Source: Dromaius novaehollandiae | Lineage: Eukaryota > Chordata > Aves > Casuariiformes > Dromaiidae | Direction of reading: 5' to 3' | Assembly (NCBI RefSeq): GCF_036370855.1 | Contig: NC_088132.1 | Span: 62,658,841-62,722,840, forward strand | DNA length: 64,000 nt | Shown: positions 24,756-37,700 of the stretch, piece after piece | How positions within the stretch are numbered: the stretch's first letter is position 1 | How the letters are laid out: the number at the start of each line of letters is the position of its first letter | Translations under genes and position numbers: made by a program | Notes under the pieces: model-generated | What the model saw: the letters and a program-made list of their open reading frames with translations, nothing else | Databases searched by the model: none | What the model was told of the DNA's origin: nothing

Positions 24756-27092
24756 TGAGCCTTAGAGGGCTGGGTTACTACACTGGCCCTGTGCTGTTCC
24801 TTGTGCCTGCCCAGGTGAAAAAGTACCATTTATGAGACAATACCTAATGTTTTTGTGGGGAACCACTGAACTGGAGCCATTCTCTGCCAGAAGGCAGAGT
24901 GGAAAAGGAGGTGAGCTGTGACCTTTTGAAAAAAAATCCATCTGGTAAGGAGCATCCAAATTAAAGAAAAGGTGTAGCAAAACAACGGCAGCAGCACAGC
25001 CCATGTCCCTGCTTTCACCACATTCTTTTGTGGCTCACTTGCAACCTCTCCACTGGTTACGATTTTTCTAAACTCTTTGTCTGCAATTCATAGGTATGTA
25101 TGGTTTTGCTTCCATAAAATGAAGGAAAATATTTTTAAAAGGGGATTTTTCTTGCTGAAAGGTGCAGTACAAGCACCTTTCCCACCTGTATTTGCTGCCC
25201 TTTTTCTAAGCCGTAGCTGTTTGTACAGTCTGAGGGTATGAGATTTTGTGATTAATTAAGGATCAGAACAACTACAAAAACTATTGCAACTAACTCAGGA
25301 CCTTTCGCTGATCTACCTGGACAATACTTTGCTCCTACAGATTTCGTGTTATTCTGGGGTCTCCCTTTATACATTTATATAAATGTAGTGCTACCGAAAT
25401 TGGTGGAATGTGTGGAAATGCACAAATACAAGATGAACAGGATTTAACCCCAAGGAGATGTAAGCAGAATGATTGGGCCTAATATTTATAACGTTAAAAA
25501 AAAAAGAGATGAAATGAAAAATGATGAGATGAAATGAAAAAAACTCATGGAATTCAAGTAGTTAAAAGATTTTTTTTTCTGTGTTATAGTACTGAGTTAC
25601 GAGCCTGTGTATGATTTCTGTCCCATTTCATGGTTAGTCACACTCACACTAGTCGAAGGAAGTGTACAGCAAGATTTTTAATAGCTCAGATTGTTCTGTG
25701 CCATTGCCCTGAACATACCCACAAGCACAACAAAGATCAAAAGTTGTCAGGGTAGTATGTGTGCATGTGGTTGGAGCACATGTTAACGGTATAACTGTGA
25801 CCAGTCTTATATGATGCCCTTAAGTGCCCAGACTACGCAGGCTTTAGTCATGCAGTTGAGTCTTACAGCTATAATTTCTCAAACCTCTTTCAGGGCCAAT
25901 TTCAAAAGTAATCCCAAAAGGCAAGTGTCCTTTTGTTTTTCCTTATGGGAATGTTCTTGCATAAGTGTCCAGTGGAGGGGTTTGCATCTGAAGCACATCA
26001 GACAGAGCATGTCATAAGACAGCATTCCTTCTGTCCCAAACTCCCAATGACTTTGATTAAGTTTGGCATGGGTTTAGTGTTCTAAGAACTTCTATTTATA
26101 TGATGATTTAAAAAAACCCTACTTGATAGTTTGCGTCAGCTGCTGTTTGTATAAAGAAATGGTTTTATTTTTTTGATTGATAGGCCTTTGTAATTGCAGA
26201 AGCACAGCTGGAAGATCACAGTTCTAAAACATAAAATTAGATACATATGTCCATGGTAATCTTTTGAAGATGATCATCAGCTAATCATAGACTGATCCAA
26301 AGCCCACCAAAGTCAGTGGCAATCTTTTCATTGCATCCAAGGCAAGAACTATAATACATAATGAATACTCAAACACGGAGAAGGTGCAACACAGAAGTTC
26401 AGCTCATCCTGAGGAACGGCCAAGGTGGTGAAGTGTGCACGCTGTTGCAGTGCACTGAAGTACTCCAGAGAGGGTCCTTGGCATGAGTTGTAACAGCCAC
26501 AAGGGCCACTCCATTAGGACATCCCACAGACTTCTCTGGCCTACACCAGGGACCAATCTCTGCGTGATTGATGGCCTTGCATGGCTGTCCATGGGCTGTT
26601 CACAGCCCAGGCTAATGAGCCTGCTTGGCCTTATCCATGTCAGCTTCTGCAGCTCCCTGAAGCAGAAACGGCTTAAAACTCAGCCTAGGGTAGCTCTGTC
26701 CTGGGGATGTTCCTATATTGCCATTATACTGGCCACTGATGTTGTAAAAGGACAAGGCTATAACAGCCAAAATCTGTGCCTTATGTTGTCCACTTAGCTA
26801 AATAAATTTGGATTTAAAAAACAAAGATGGAAAGGGAATCATCTTTAATATGCAGTTATGACTTTGCATTTGGCTCTTGATAACTGGAGGTCCTGTCTTC
26901 CTTTTATTATTATTAAAACATGATTCTGATTTTCAAGATTATTTATTTTTAATTCCTTATTGACTATAATACCAGAAAAATTGAAATTAACATGGATTTA
27001 CTTGCCTGCTTTGTTTTATTCACTTGGCAAATCCTGCAACAACACTTTTTAAGGAGAATTATGTAAAGAGATCCTGCTTTACTTGTTTTTGA
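24756..27092. other. intergenic DNA without recognisable genes
   Basis: Only a small 19-bp-period duplication of GAGATGAAATGAAAAA was noted (25,506-25,540). No exons are supported. Confidence 0.5.
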
Positions 27093-27146
27093 TATTTTAA
27101 ACATATATACATAATTTGGTATTTTAAACATTCCTACATAATTTGG
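27093..27146. repeat. 27-bp tandem duplication (3 mismatches)
   Basis: Units 27,093-27,119 and 27,120-27,146 both read TATTTTAAACAT...TACATAATTTGG and differ only at three adjacent central bases. This is an older local duplication in AT-rich DNA, next to a TAATAATAATTAATTAG homeodomain-like cluster at about 27,151. Confidence 0.85.
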
Positions 27147-27646
27147 GGATTAATAATAATTAATTAGCCTGTGCTCCATTTACTGATTGGCTGACTTTTA
27201 GGAGCAGATCAAGCATGCTGGGTAGATCCACATCAACACTGAACATTTTTTTCACAACCTAGCAGGGGATTTTTAAAAATAAATGAGAAATGAGAGGTCA
27301 TCTCACACAACACAACAGTTTCAGAAACAGTTCCTAAACTATTTCTCAGTCTCTCCTTAATATCAAAGCGGCAAGACACAACAGCCGTATTTGTTAATTC
27401 ATCTTAACTTGATAGGTATACAATATAGACACCAGAAGTGTATAATAATACAATGGGAAGGAAGAAGTCTGTTATTAGTAACAAAAAGCACACTTTGATC
27501 ACGTGTCATCACAAGAATAATCACAAAATTTGACTTCTCAAAAAACCACTGTGAACATTTTAAATGTCATTAAAACTGATTTACAATGCAATGATGAATC
27601 TCTAGGGAAACAACAAGATTGTTTCTCTGTAAAACAGTGTACCTCC

Positions 27647-27664
27647 AAAAAAAAAAAAAAAAAA
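27647..27664. repeat. A18 homopolymer
   Basis: Eighteen consecutive A residues, continuing into an A/G-rich tail. No retroposed gene body is recognisable on its 5' side. Confidence 0.9.
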
Positions 27665-28652
27665 GCACAAAAGAGAGAGAAGGAGGAAAAAACAAAATAT
27701 AAAATAAGTTCTATAGGCAAAACACTAATGCTCGCAGGTACCATGAAGGTTTTACTACTGCAAATTTAAGATGATCTCCATAAGAAATGTATGCTAAAGC
27801 ATGCTTGCTCCAAATTCTTCCCACTAAAGTCTTATTGGACTTTGCAGCATTACAATCTAATATATAGATTAAATGTATATGAGAAAGAAATAAAACACGT
27901 TTTCGTAAACATTGCAGTGCATTTATCAGAGTAGTCATTTTCTAAACTATCAGATTGGCCATCTAGATTTGGGATTTTTCATTGAAATATCACACTGGAA
28001 TGTCCCCCAAACTCATTTTTGTCTGCTGGATAAATGATATACAGAGCAAATGTTAGCGTGAGCCCTAGAAGAATAGTAACATTCTATCTATCCTTCATAG
28101 ATGTCTAAAAACACTAAGGTTATGAGACAAACACAGAAAAAAATATATAAGCTTAAAGGGCGAGACTATTATTTTGTCTTTAAGTCTCTCTCAAAATAAC
28201 ATGGTGTCAATTTAAACTGGATGTTTCATACTTTTACTTATATGAAAACTTCTGTATTATGTACCTGTCTCTCTTAAGTAATAAATGCTAGTCAAATTTT
28301 TCTTCACTAACAGCCATTTTCAGTGTGAGAGCATATCCCTCATTCCTGCTGCGCTTATAGTAAATATCAAATAATCATGTTACTTGCCCTCACAATGTCT
28401 CTTCAAAGTGTAGCTTTTTCAAAATGATTTTACATTTTTATGGAATTTCCTCCTTCAAGCAGGGATATTCCTTCATTTTCTTTTCAGGTTGTGATTACCT
28501 TCTAGAAATTTGTTTAATTTCTTATAAATCATATTTTAGTGACATTGCCTTTGTGGCATAGTAATGGTCATTCACATAACTTAAAGGATAAAAAGAAAAA
28601 GCAATGTATTTTCCTAGTTTTGTTAGCATGAGAAATAATCAAAAATCTTACT

Positions 28653-28677
28653 AAAACAAACAAACAAACAAACAAAC
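28653..28677. repeat. (AAAC)n microsatellite
   Basis: Six tandem AAAC units, read directly. Confidence 0.85.
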
Positions 28678-30670
28678 CCCAAGCCATGTTACCATGAATC
28701 CAGAGTAACATTGGCAGCAAAATACAGAATTCACAGTAAAATGGAACTAAGCTGTGGAGAAATAAAATGTCCTGAATCTCACAATGGCCATTATTTGTCA
28801 GTGCTGATGAAATGAATATACCCAGCCATTTCTTTGCGCTTTTCTGAAACAATGCACTTGAAAATAAGCCATCCCCAGCCTCTACCACTACTCACTGGGT
28901 CAGAGAAAGCTGTGTAAAATATCAAGGATCTGCCCCTGCAGAAAAGTGTTACATAATTTCTAATTGCCACCTGCAAAACTATCTGATCAGGAAAGAGAAT
29001 TTCTAACAATTCATTCAAATGTTAGAAATACTTGTTTCTCTAGAGCTGCACTGCTCTCTCAGCACTTCCCTAGGTTTTGTGATTCAGAGAGGAAAAGTCT
29101 TGGCAATTTAGCCTTGAGTTATGCGTGCCATGAGAACAGATGTGCTTCTACAAATAAGATTTCCATCCTTTGGACAGAATACATCCCCACGACAGGACCA
29201 TTTGGGCATTTTTTTCTGGATCTAGCTAACCTGAATACAAAGCCTACTACTGCAGCTTTCTGCATGCACTGTTTTTCTCCGTTTCAAAAGCATTTTCAGA
29301 GCACAGGAGTCCACCATGAGCTACTGAAGAGGATGTATGAAAGGCAAGAACACTGGTCTGCCTCAGCATCCAGTCATTCTTGTGAGCCATTCTGTATAGC
29401 TGGTGAACAAGACGTGACAGTGGCTTCTGAGACGCAGATACAAGGTTACTAGGAACTGGACTAGACAAGACCTCATTCATTTTATAGACAGTGCCTGCTA
29501 CTTAAAGGAGAGCATTTGTCAGCTTCTGCTGTAATTATTTCTTTTTCTAATAATACAAGGAAAGTGGTATTACAGAGAAAATTCAGATCTGAACCATGGT
29601 CACTGAAGAACACATTAAAATATATAATCACTGAGACTTAAACTTAAGATAGTATTATATTAAAATGTCCAGTGACTTCCATGCTGTGCATAATATTTTT
29701 AAAGAGAGGGGTTTCAGGGTCATGAAGAATAACTCTGAAGGCTGAAAATTAAGGAGGTCAAAACCAAATAGGCAGTTGTGTGTGTCATAGGCCTTGTGTG
29801 TCCCGTGCATTCCATAGCATACTGGTGGCTATATCTGAACAATCGCTGCCTAAAACCACTTATCTTAGAAGTTTTCAGATGAAGCTTTTGTTTGCTTAGA
29901 TACTTTCCATGCAGGGGAGGAAATCAGAGGAATTACATTTTCCAAAACGAATACCTAACTGGAATGTAGGGTGGTGGCCAGTCTTGTCCCTCAGAAGGGA
30001 AATGATGAGCAATAAACTTCTCTCACCTTGCTGCTTTTTTTAATCAAGATTTCTCATTAAGTTTAAACATACCCTAGTTCTTGTCATAAGATTTGCATAC
30101 AGTTCTCATGAAGACATTACTCAGTTGCACAGTAAGTTCTTGAGTGAGAGAGAAATAGGCTGCTTGATACTGAATTCTGCTCACAATTCTTTCCAGTAGC
30201 CCTACATGATCTGTGAAATCCTGGTCTCCTGAATCTGGTGGCAAAACTAGAGTTTAATGGACAGCATTTCACTCTTAGAAGCCCGATGGCAGACATCCAG
30301 TACCTTACTGTAAAACCTACATGGGCACACTTTTCAACTTGTTAACAGCTTAATGTTTTTGCTCTGAGGGGAGCTTATCACATGTTAATCATTGCCCCAA
30401 GACCAGTAAAATAACACAATGTATAGTATCATAATTTATTTTAAACCAATAAAATAAAGAATGTCTTTGTTCTATTCAAATGGACACATAACTAGTAACA
30501 GGAGAAATACACAGGAAAGAACATGTGATGGCTCTCCTGCGTCAGCATTCCTTGGCAGTTCTGATGTTTACCATTACAAGGACTGGTGTAATTGCCTAGA
30601 AATCCACAAGCACTTTTGTCATTCTTTGCTGATCATTACAGTTTATTGTGTATTTTCCACAAAATTAAAA

Positions 30671-30697
30671 CACACACATACACACACACACACACAC
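30671..30697. repeat. (CA)n microsatellite with one interruption
   Basis: A CA tract broken by a single CATA unit, read directly. It is a likely polymorphic marker. Confidence 0.85.
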
Positions 30698-31654
30698 TGT
30701 TAAATTTGGGAGGGAACTACAACTCTCGCAAGACAAAGATGGGCTGCCAGCTCCGTTGTCATCAGAAAAGCTGATTTCATCTCCATTTGCAGCTCCTTCT
30801 ACATTAGAATTAGATCAGGCTGTATCACAGAAAGAAACTGTTTCCTGATGGTAGAAGGAGTCAAGGCCCTCCAGAACAATGAATGGTCTAGTTCTGGTCC
30901 ACAGATTCATGAATAGAAGTGAAACCTCCATCACTGACTATTGACTGACAGGATCTGAATCTACTGGTCTCAGCTACAGAAGACACATGAGCACCACATA
31001 TGCTTTTATTTAAAAAAAAATCTGTTAGTCTATAATGTTATTCTGTAATTTAATCACAGATATACATACTTTGTCTCTAACACCTCATTTTAAACCCAAC
31101 CCCTTATCCCCAAAGATCTTCTAAAGCTATTTTTAGATCACCTAACAAAGGCTTATTAGCATATTAGTAAAAGTATGGCACTCCAATATGTGAAATGTCA
31201 CTCCAAAAACTTGCCACCCGAGGCTGGTTATCATCTACTCCAGCTGATAATGAATCAGTTATTTTTAACAAAATCATATAATGTCACACATTATACTTGA
31301 GAACTGGCAGGAAAGGCAAATACTTCCTTTTAAACATTTCTTTCCATTCTTCTCTTTGAAGCACTAAAGGTTGAAATGCTGATAACAAATCATGTCCCAT
31401 GTGGGTGGTGTCCAGGGTTTACTCCTCACTGGATCAGCTCAATGGACAGCTTGTTTTAAATTTTTTTTCCCCTGGGAAATCAAAAATCAGAAATGGTAAA
31501 TGTCTTAGAACAAAGAATCTTGTTTGGGACTAATACAGTGTACTAAGGGGTTATGTAAGCCAGGCAGGCTGTAAAAGTCAGTGAGAGACCTTATACACTC
31601 AGACCCACATACACGAGTTTTGCTGAAGAGAGATTTGGGGCAGAACAGTTTGGT

Positions 31655-31722
31655 CTAGAAAATCTCCTGGATTCTACTCCCATCTCTTCTGCTTACTACC
31701 ACTTGTAGCCTTAGTCAGATCT
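31655..31722 (-). mobile_element. possible MIR-like SINE relic, antisense
   Basis: CTCCTGGATTCTACTCCCAT, followed by CTCTTCTGCTTACTACCACTTG, follows the order of the antisense MIR segment 'cctggattctattcccagctctgccactgacttgctgtgtgacc'. The match is short and by eye, with approximate boundaries. Confidence 0.4.
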
Positions 31723-34700
31723 AGCAAAGGATTTGAGCAATTAAAGCAAGATTTAAGCATGTTTGAGATCCTTTAAGTCCATATCTGGGATGCCAACCCT
31801 CACTCACACAATAGCCATTTTATAAATTAGGCTTGCAACTTTGGGGCCTGAGAATCCCATAGGCACCATCTGATTTGTAACTGTTCCCATCAGAGCAGGC
31901 AAGCATCTACACACCATCCCACAGGACCTAGAAACCTAGCAGAGTGACATGTAAAACCTGCTCCATAAATGCTCTCCAAGCACACTTAACCGAAGCTGAG
32001 AGAGTAAGATCCTTCACAAACTGCAATTGCATTTGCTGTCCCTTTCAGATCCCATTCCCAGTGGCACAGGTAATTTCTTATCTAGACAACCTAATGGCTA
32101 GAACATTTATCTGAAGTGGGAAATCCAAGCTCAGATCCCTTTTCAGCCTCAGTGAATTCACGTCCACCTATCTCCCTTCCCAGGAGACAATCCAAGTGCT
32201 CAGAATACAGGCTGTTGAAGCTGATTTGAGCAAAGAAGCAAGATTTGCTGGGCAACAGAATAGCAAGCAAAGGACATGATTCGGTAGGGCAAAGTGGCTC
32301 TAATGCCTTCTCCCAGGGAAGAAGCCAGAACAGACCTTGTGCTTCTCCTCCAACTAGAACGTCCAAACACGTTTGGAGGGGAGGAGCAAAAAAAACATAA
32401 ATGCAATGTTCATTTTAAGGCTTATGGTACTCACAGTATGTTCATTATACAGGCGTGCTTCTTTGTAAATGTTATGCCTTTATCACCAAAGTAATGCTAA
32501 ATGGCTACTCTATCAGAGGGATCTCTAGGTGGCTAGTTAGTCAGCTTACTTCCATCTTTTAGTTTCTGGGATATGCATGTCACATTCACAAACCCAGCTC
32601 TGCTTAATTTCATGCCAGAAGATATACAAAACCCATACACAGGGAATCGATTATGCTGTAAAAGGGAATAAGAGTTTAAGAATTCCAAGGGAGCAATGGC
32701 AGCAGTAATATTAATGAGCACTGCAGGTGCCTTTGGTGTTCTAGTAAAGCAATGTGTCAGCTCTAAGGATATTATGCTCTGACTTAGCAACACAGAACAG
32801 TACAAAAATGAAAAAAAGTGATGTGTCTTTGCTGAGGAGCAGAAGAGGAAAGGTTCATGGAAGAAGTGAATTTTAAAGATGGATTTAATGGTGACAAAGA
32901 AGAGTATGTGGGGCATACCAAGTAGAAACAGGAGGTAAGGGAGATGGAAGTTGCACCCTCCCCACATCTGTGCAACTGAGCCTAACTGCTGCTAAATAGA
33001 GTCAAGGGCAAAATGTCATGGAAGAATACAGGTACTTGGGAACATACAAAGGATAAAAGCCTAGAGATTTATGATAAGAAAATTATTGTGGTTTAATTAA
33101 ATGCTTCTGAAGGCCATATTTTAAACCATTACACTGCTAATAAAACACCAGGTGCAAATAATTTTAGGGACAGAATGAGTCACAAAGCATGTGGGAGATG
33201 GCAGGGTCTAGCATGAGAATTACTGCATAGAGAGCACGGCTAAGATGCAGGAGGCAGCAGTTCTATTTCAGACTGTGCCACCGGCTTGTTTCTTAACTGC
33301 GTGAATCACAAAGACTCAAATATTTAAAAGCAGCTTCTAATTCCAGATGCTTTGCCTTAGACACTGAGCCTGTCTTTTCAAAAGTGCAGGACACCTGCAG
33401 TTCTCCTTGCAGTCAGATGGGATATTCTCTGGATGAAGTCATAAATATCTGAAGCCAAGTCCTGAATAACTAAGAGTGGGGTTTCATGTTATGGCAAAAC
33501 TGATCAGCTGGGTAGCTGCTGGTAAAAGGGCTGTCCTGCTCCCATCTTATTCTCCCACAAGCTGCTTCTGCTTTTCTTGTGTCAGGTCTGACCTCACAGA
33601 TCCAGGGGGCTAAGCTGGCAGAAATATTCACTTGTGGGGGCTTATGTATCTTCTGAATCAGCTCCTTCAGTCATCTTACCTTGTGGTCAGACAAGCACCT
33701 GAAGGGTGCAGGAGGAGCACAACAGGACTGAAGAAGTGAGACCCTCTGAGACAGACAGATTTCATAGCCACTTCTGAGCACATAACATTGGCTTGTTTCA
33801 TTCTCGCCATTTGTAAAAGAGGAATGGGGGCAGGTTATTGTAAGACTACATTAACAGGAACATGTATGAGGAAGTACAAAGACTGAGAACAACTCCAACA
33901 ACATAAATATAAATCTTGACTAAAATGTTCTGATCCTCAGTTTTCTTCCATGACCCTGCCCACTGTTCTCCTTTCTTGTCATTCACACCTCTTTCCTTAT
34001 TAAAGCTATTGAACACATGTATTTGTTTTAATTTAAATTTAATTGAAATATGCCCACTGGATAGTACTTTTAATCAGGCTTCTATGCTGAAACCTGGCCT
34101 ATCACTTTTAGTTTCACTCCAGCTGTGGTGCTGCTTCTTGCACCCTGAAACAGCACTCCTCAATCAGTGCTTCTTATCAGAGCTTGACAGGAGGTGCTGC
34201 TTCCGATTCATCAGCTGGGAGGAAAAGGCTTGCAGTAGGATAGCTGCTGGTCCACCAATGCCACTCCACAATAGTCAGCCTTTGAGAGGGATTACTACTT
34301 CAAATACTCAATTAGTGAAATCCTAGCTATACTGAAGAAAGCAGTGAGATCTTTGCCATTCACATGCAGTGAAGCCAAGATTTCACCCATTGTCTCTATG
34401 CAGTTGCAATAAATACACTGATGCTCAGGATTTTCAGGCTCACCCATGAAAAGTTGTTTCCTGCTCCTGATTTAACTTTGTGCAACACTGATTATAAACC
34501 ATACAATTCTTCACCATAATAGCCCCCACAGAGATAGTTATGGTAGTTAGCACGACTGTGAGAAAAGGAGGGTAAGTGTTAAACATGAAATCATATTTAG
34601 ACGTAACAGGTGCTGAAAGGCATCGGTGGATTTCTTTTTGCCATACATTTCAGACTGAAAGGCTGCCTGGAGGAGAGCACAAGAAGTATCAAGCCACATT

Positions 34701-37700
34701 TATCAGCAGCTAATTATGAGAAATCCACATGAAATTAGCATTTATCTTATTCTCCATGAGCAGATAGTCTCTAATTATACAACAGCAATAATAGTATTCA
34801 GTTAGATAATTTTGCATCTTAGTACAGTAACTATTTTATAATCAGATTTATTAATTGAAACACAAATTATTACAAAAAATAAAGCAATTGCTATGTGGTT
34901 ATATTCCTGTAATCTTCCCATAGCCTGATAATATGGACATATTTCCCACTCCCCAAAAGGTACTAATTCATGTTTTATATATAACTGATGATACATGGTT
35001 ATTATTAAAGATAGATATCCAAATATTTTTCTGAAGATTGATAATGTGATGCACAGTCATAGTAGGGCATCATTTAGACCATCTAGATGAAATTATGGCA
35101 ATTGTCTGTATACTGAGTATGATGCGTTCTGTAAGAATGACCTTCCTCACCTGAAGGTGACCTGCATCAGTCACACAAATCTAAAATTATTCCTCAACCA
35201 AAATAAAGCTGAGAAATTAAATGATTCCAGTAGTAGGACTGCTGGCACAGAAGAACCTGCTTCCATAGGCAAGGAAGCTGCACAGAAACAGGGCATGAGT
35301 GTGCTGTGAAACATTAGCCTATAAATAGAAGTGCAGCATGTTATAAAATAAACATGGAAAAAAAAAACTTAGCAGGTTGTTTTCTTTGTGTGCTCACTGC
35401 TGGATTCACAATTATATTTTTGTGCATGGAAAGTACTGTATAAACAGTATAAACAATGTCAGAGAGGTATTTTTTGAGTGCTTCATGCTAAATATGACTT
35501 AAAAATATAGAAAAAAGGCATAATGCTATACTTCTCTTAAAATAGACAGGAAAAAAATCTTGTAACACTTCTATTTGCAACTAGATTGTTACACTTCAGC
35601 AGTGAAACAAAAACTGTTTAATACCTGCAGTATATACATAATTGCATAGAATATGACATCATCCCTACGGCTAAATTTTGAACAACTAATTTTATAATTC
35701 CTGAGCCATTTACTCAGCACTTGGAAATGTCATTCTCTGGACAAAGTAGACTGTGCTCCACATTAGCTGCACTAAGCAAACACCCATTCGAACTAAATAT
35801 TAACAGGACTTCATTTAATGCAAGAGAGAATGTCCATTTGCATTGTTTTATTTTCTTTAAAACGCTGAAGTATTACATTTTTGAACACAGGAAGACATCT
35901 ATATCCATTAATATACCCAAGCTTAAATCAGGCCGGCTTCCAAAATTGAGGTGTACTGCACCAATTCATCTTGTTTCAAAGTCTGACCCAGGACCCACTG
36001 AAATTAATAGAAGCTCTTCCACTGACTTCTAAGTGCACTGAATCATGTGGTTAGTCATCATTACATGATTTTAAAACTACATGTAGATGGGTAGTTTCTT
36101 CTCCTAAAAACACATGCTCATATGCTAATCACTAAAGAGGAGTTATCTTTACAAATCTTTATTTCTGCTCAGCAGAAAATAGGACTTCGTAAGTTTTTTT
36201 AAAGTAATCATTTTCCATGTTCAAAAATAGCTAAAATCAAAAAGGTTTCGCACAGATAAAGAAAGACAAGAGATATGTCAGCTTCTGTATAGTTTCCTCT
36301 TATTACTTCCACATTAGGTAAAAGAGGACTGCAATCAAGTTTAATAGATACAGTGATGAGCTAATTTTAGTCTGGAATAGGACAAAAGAAAAAAAAGTAG
36401 GTTTCTCTTCTTTCTTATGCAGCTAACCACATGGCACAGTAATACCAAGCCTATGATATCAGCACTGTGATTGAAACAGAGCAAAAACTGATCATGGGTT
36501 ACTACCAAAGCTGAGAGCTATTCCATGCAGTCCGAGTGTCTCTCTCCCCAAGGGATGGCCTACAATATTTCAGACACTTACCCATGCAAGTGCCAAACAA
36601 AGCAAAAATAAGAAAAGTTATTTTCAAAATCCTGAGGAAGTATGTGGTTTTGTTACATAAGAATTATATACACCAGGAACAAGAGTTACTTATAGAAACA
36701 TCTCCTGGGCTACCTCAGGGATATTCTGAAGCAAAAGACTTAAGCACCTACAGAAACATTTAAAAAGAATTATTCTGCATATAGAAATACTTCCTTCATG
36801 TGAGGCACAGCAGCTCCAATGCATAGGCCCCAGACCTATGTGCTTCCTTGGTTTTGGACAAGAGACTGAGTAAGAAGTAACATGATATGATACTTTGAGA
36901 GAGGTTCTCAAAAATATTGCTAGCTTACCTATTAATTTGCATCTTTTTACTTTTACAGTGCTTACTGCTAACATGAAGAGCTTTGCAAATTATGCAAACA
37001 CACTCTCCGTGCAAGAAATATGAGAAAAGTGAGAGCAAGCCAAAACAAGATTGCCGCACACATCCCAGTTCACAGCTATGGGTCATTCAGCAGTTCACGT
37101 CACAGGTCACGGCAGCACGCATACCCCGCGCAGTGCAGGCCTGTGATGGGCAAATCATGGGAACGTGACACATGTAGGAGTCATAGTGCTAGAGGAAGGA
37201 ATAATAAGAAAGGCAATTTGACAGGCGCTCTGATGCTCCTTTAGCTGGTAAAGGTCTTTCCATGTGCCTACTTCATAGATATGCATGAGAGCACAACATC
37301 CCACCTCCTTATCATATGACTCCAAGGAGATTCTGTTGCCAGGATGCTGCAGCATTCTCTACCTAATTTTATTGTTATGTGGGACAGCACTGGCCTGGGA
37401 GACCAGCATATTCTCTTTTATGTGATGTGCAATAACTCAAATTCATATAGACATTTACACATAGAATGTTGCCATTAATAAACTGTTTTCTTATTGGAAG
37501 ATAACTGAGATGTTTATTTTTTGTATCATAAATTTCTGCCTTCCTCAATGGTATTTTATTCTACAGGCAAACAGGCTAACCAAATATGCATGTCAAAAAT
37601 TGCTTCCCTGGTATCTGCCATATGATCTCAATACAAATGCTTTTAATTTCCAGGTATAATGAAAAGATCCTCTTGTGTATTTATAAAGGCTCTCCTGGAT

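Larger units (their letters stand above)
27665..31654. other. intergenic DNA without recognisable genes
   Basis: The longest open frame (28,964-29,452, plus strand, 162 codons) opens with TTG rather than ATG and has no recognisable domain. The stretch also contains an (AAAC)n and a (CA)n tract, listed separately. Confidence 0.5.

Noticed and set aside
28964-29452. 162-codon plus-strand frame
   Set aside because: It opens with TTG, has no early ATG, no recognisable domain, no flanking splice sites in frame and no promoter.
32533-32967. 144-codon minus-strand frame with hydrophobic N-terminus
   Set aside because: Phenylalanine/leucine-rich translation of purine-rich plus-strand DNA, which gives an apparent signal peptide. 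No splice sites or homology seen.
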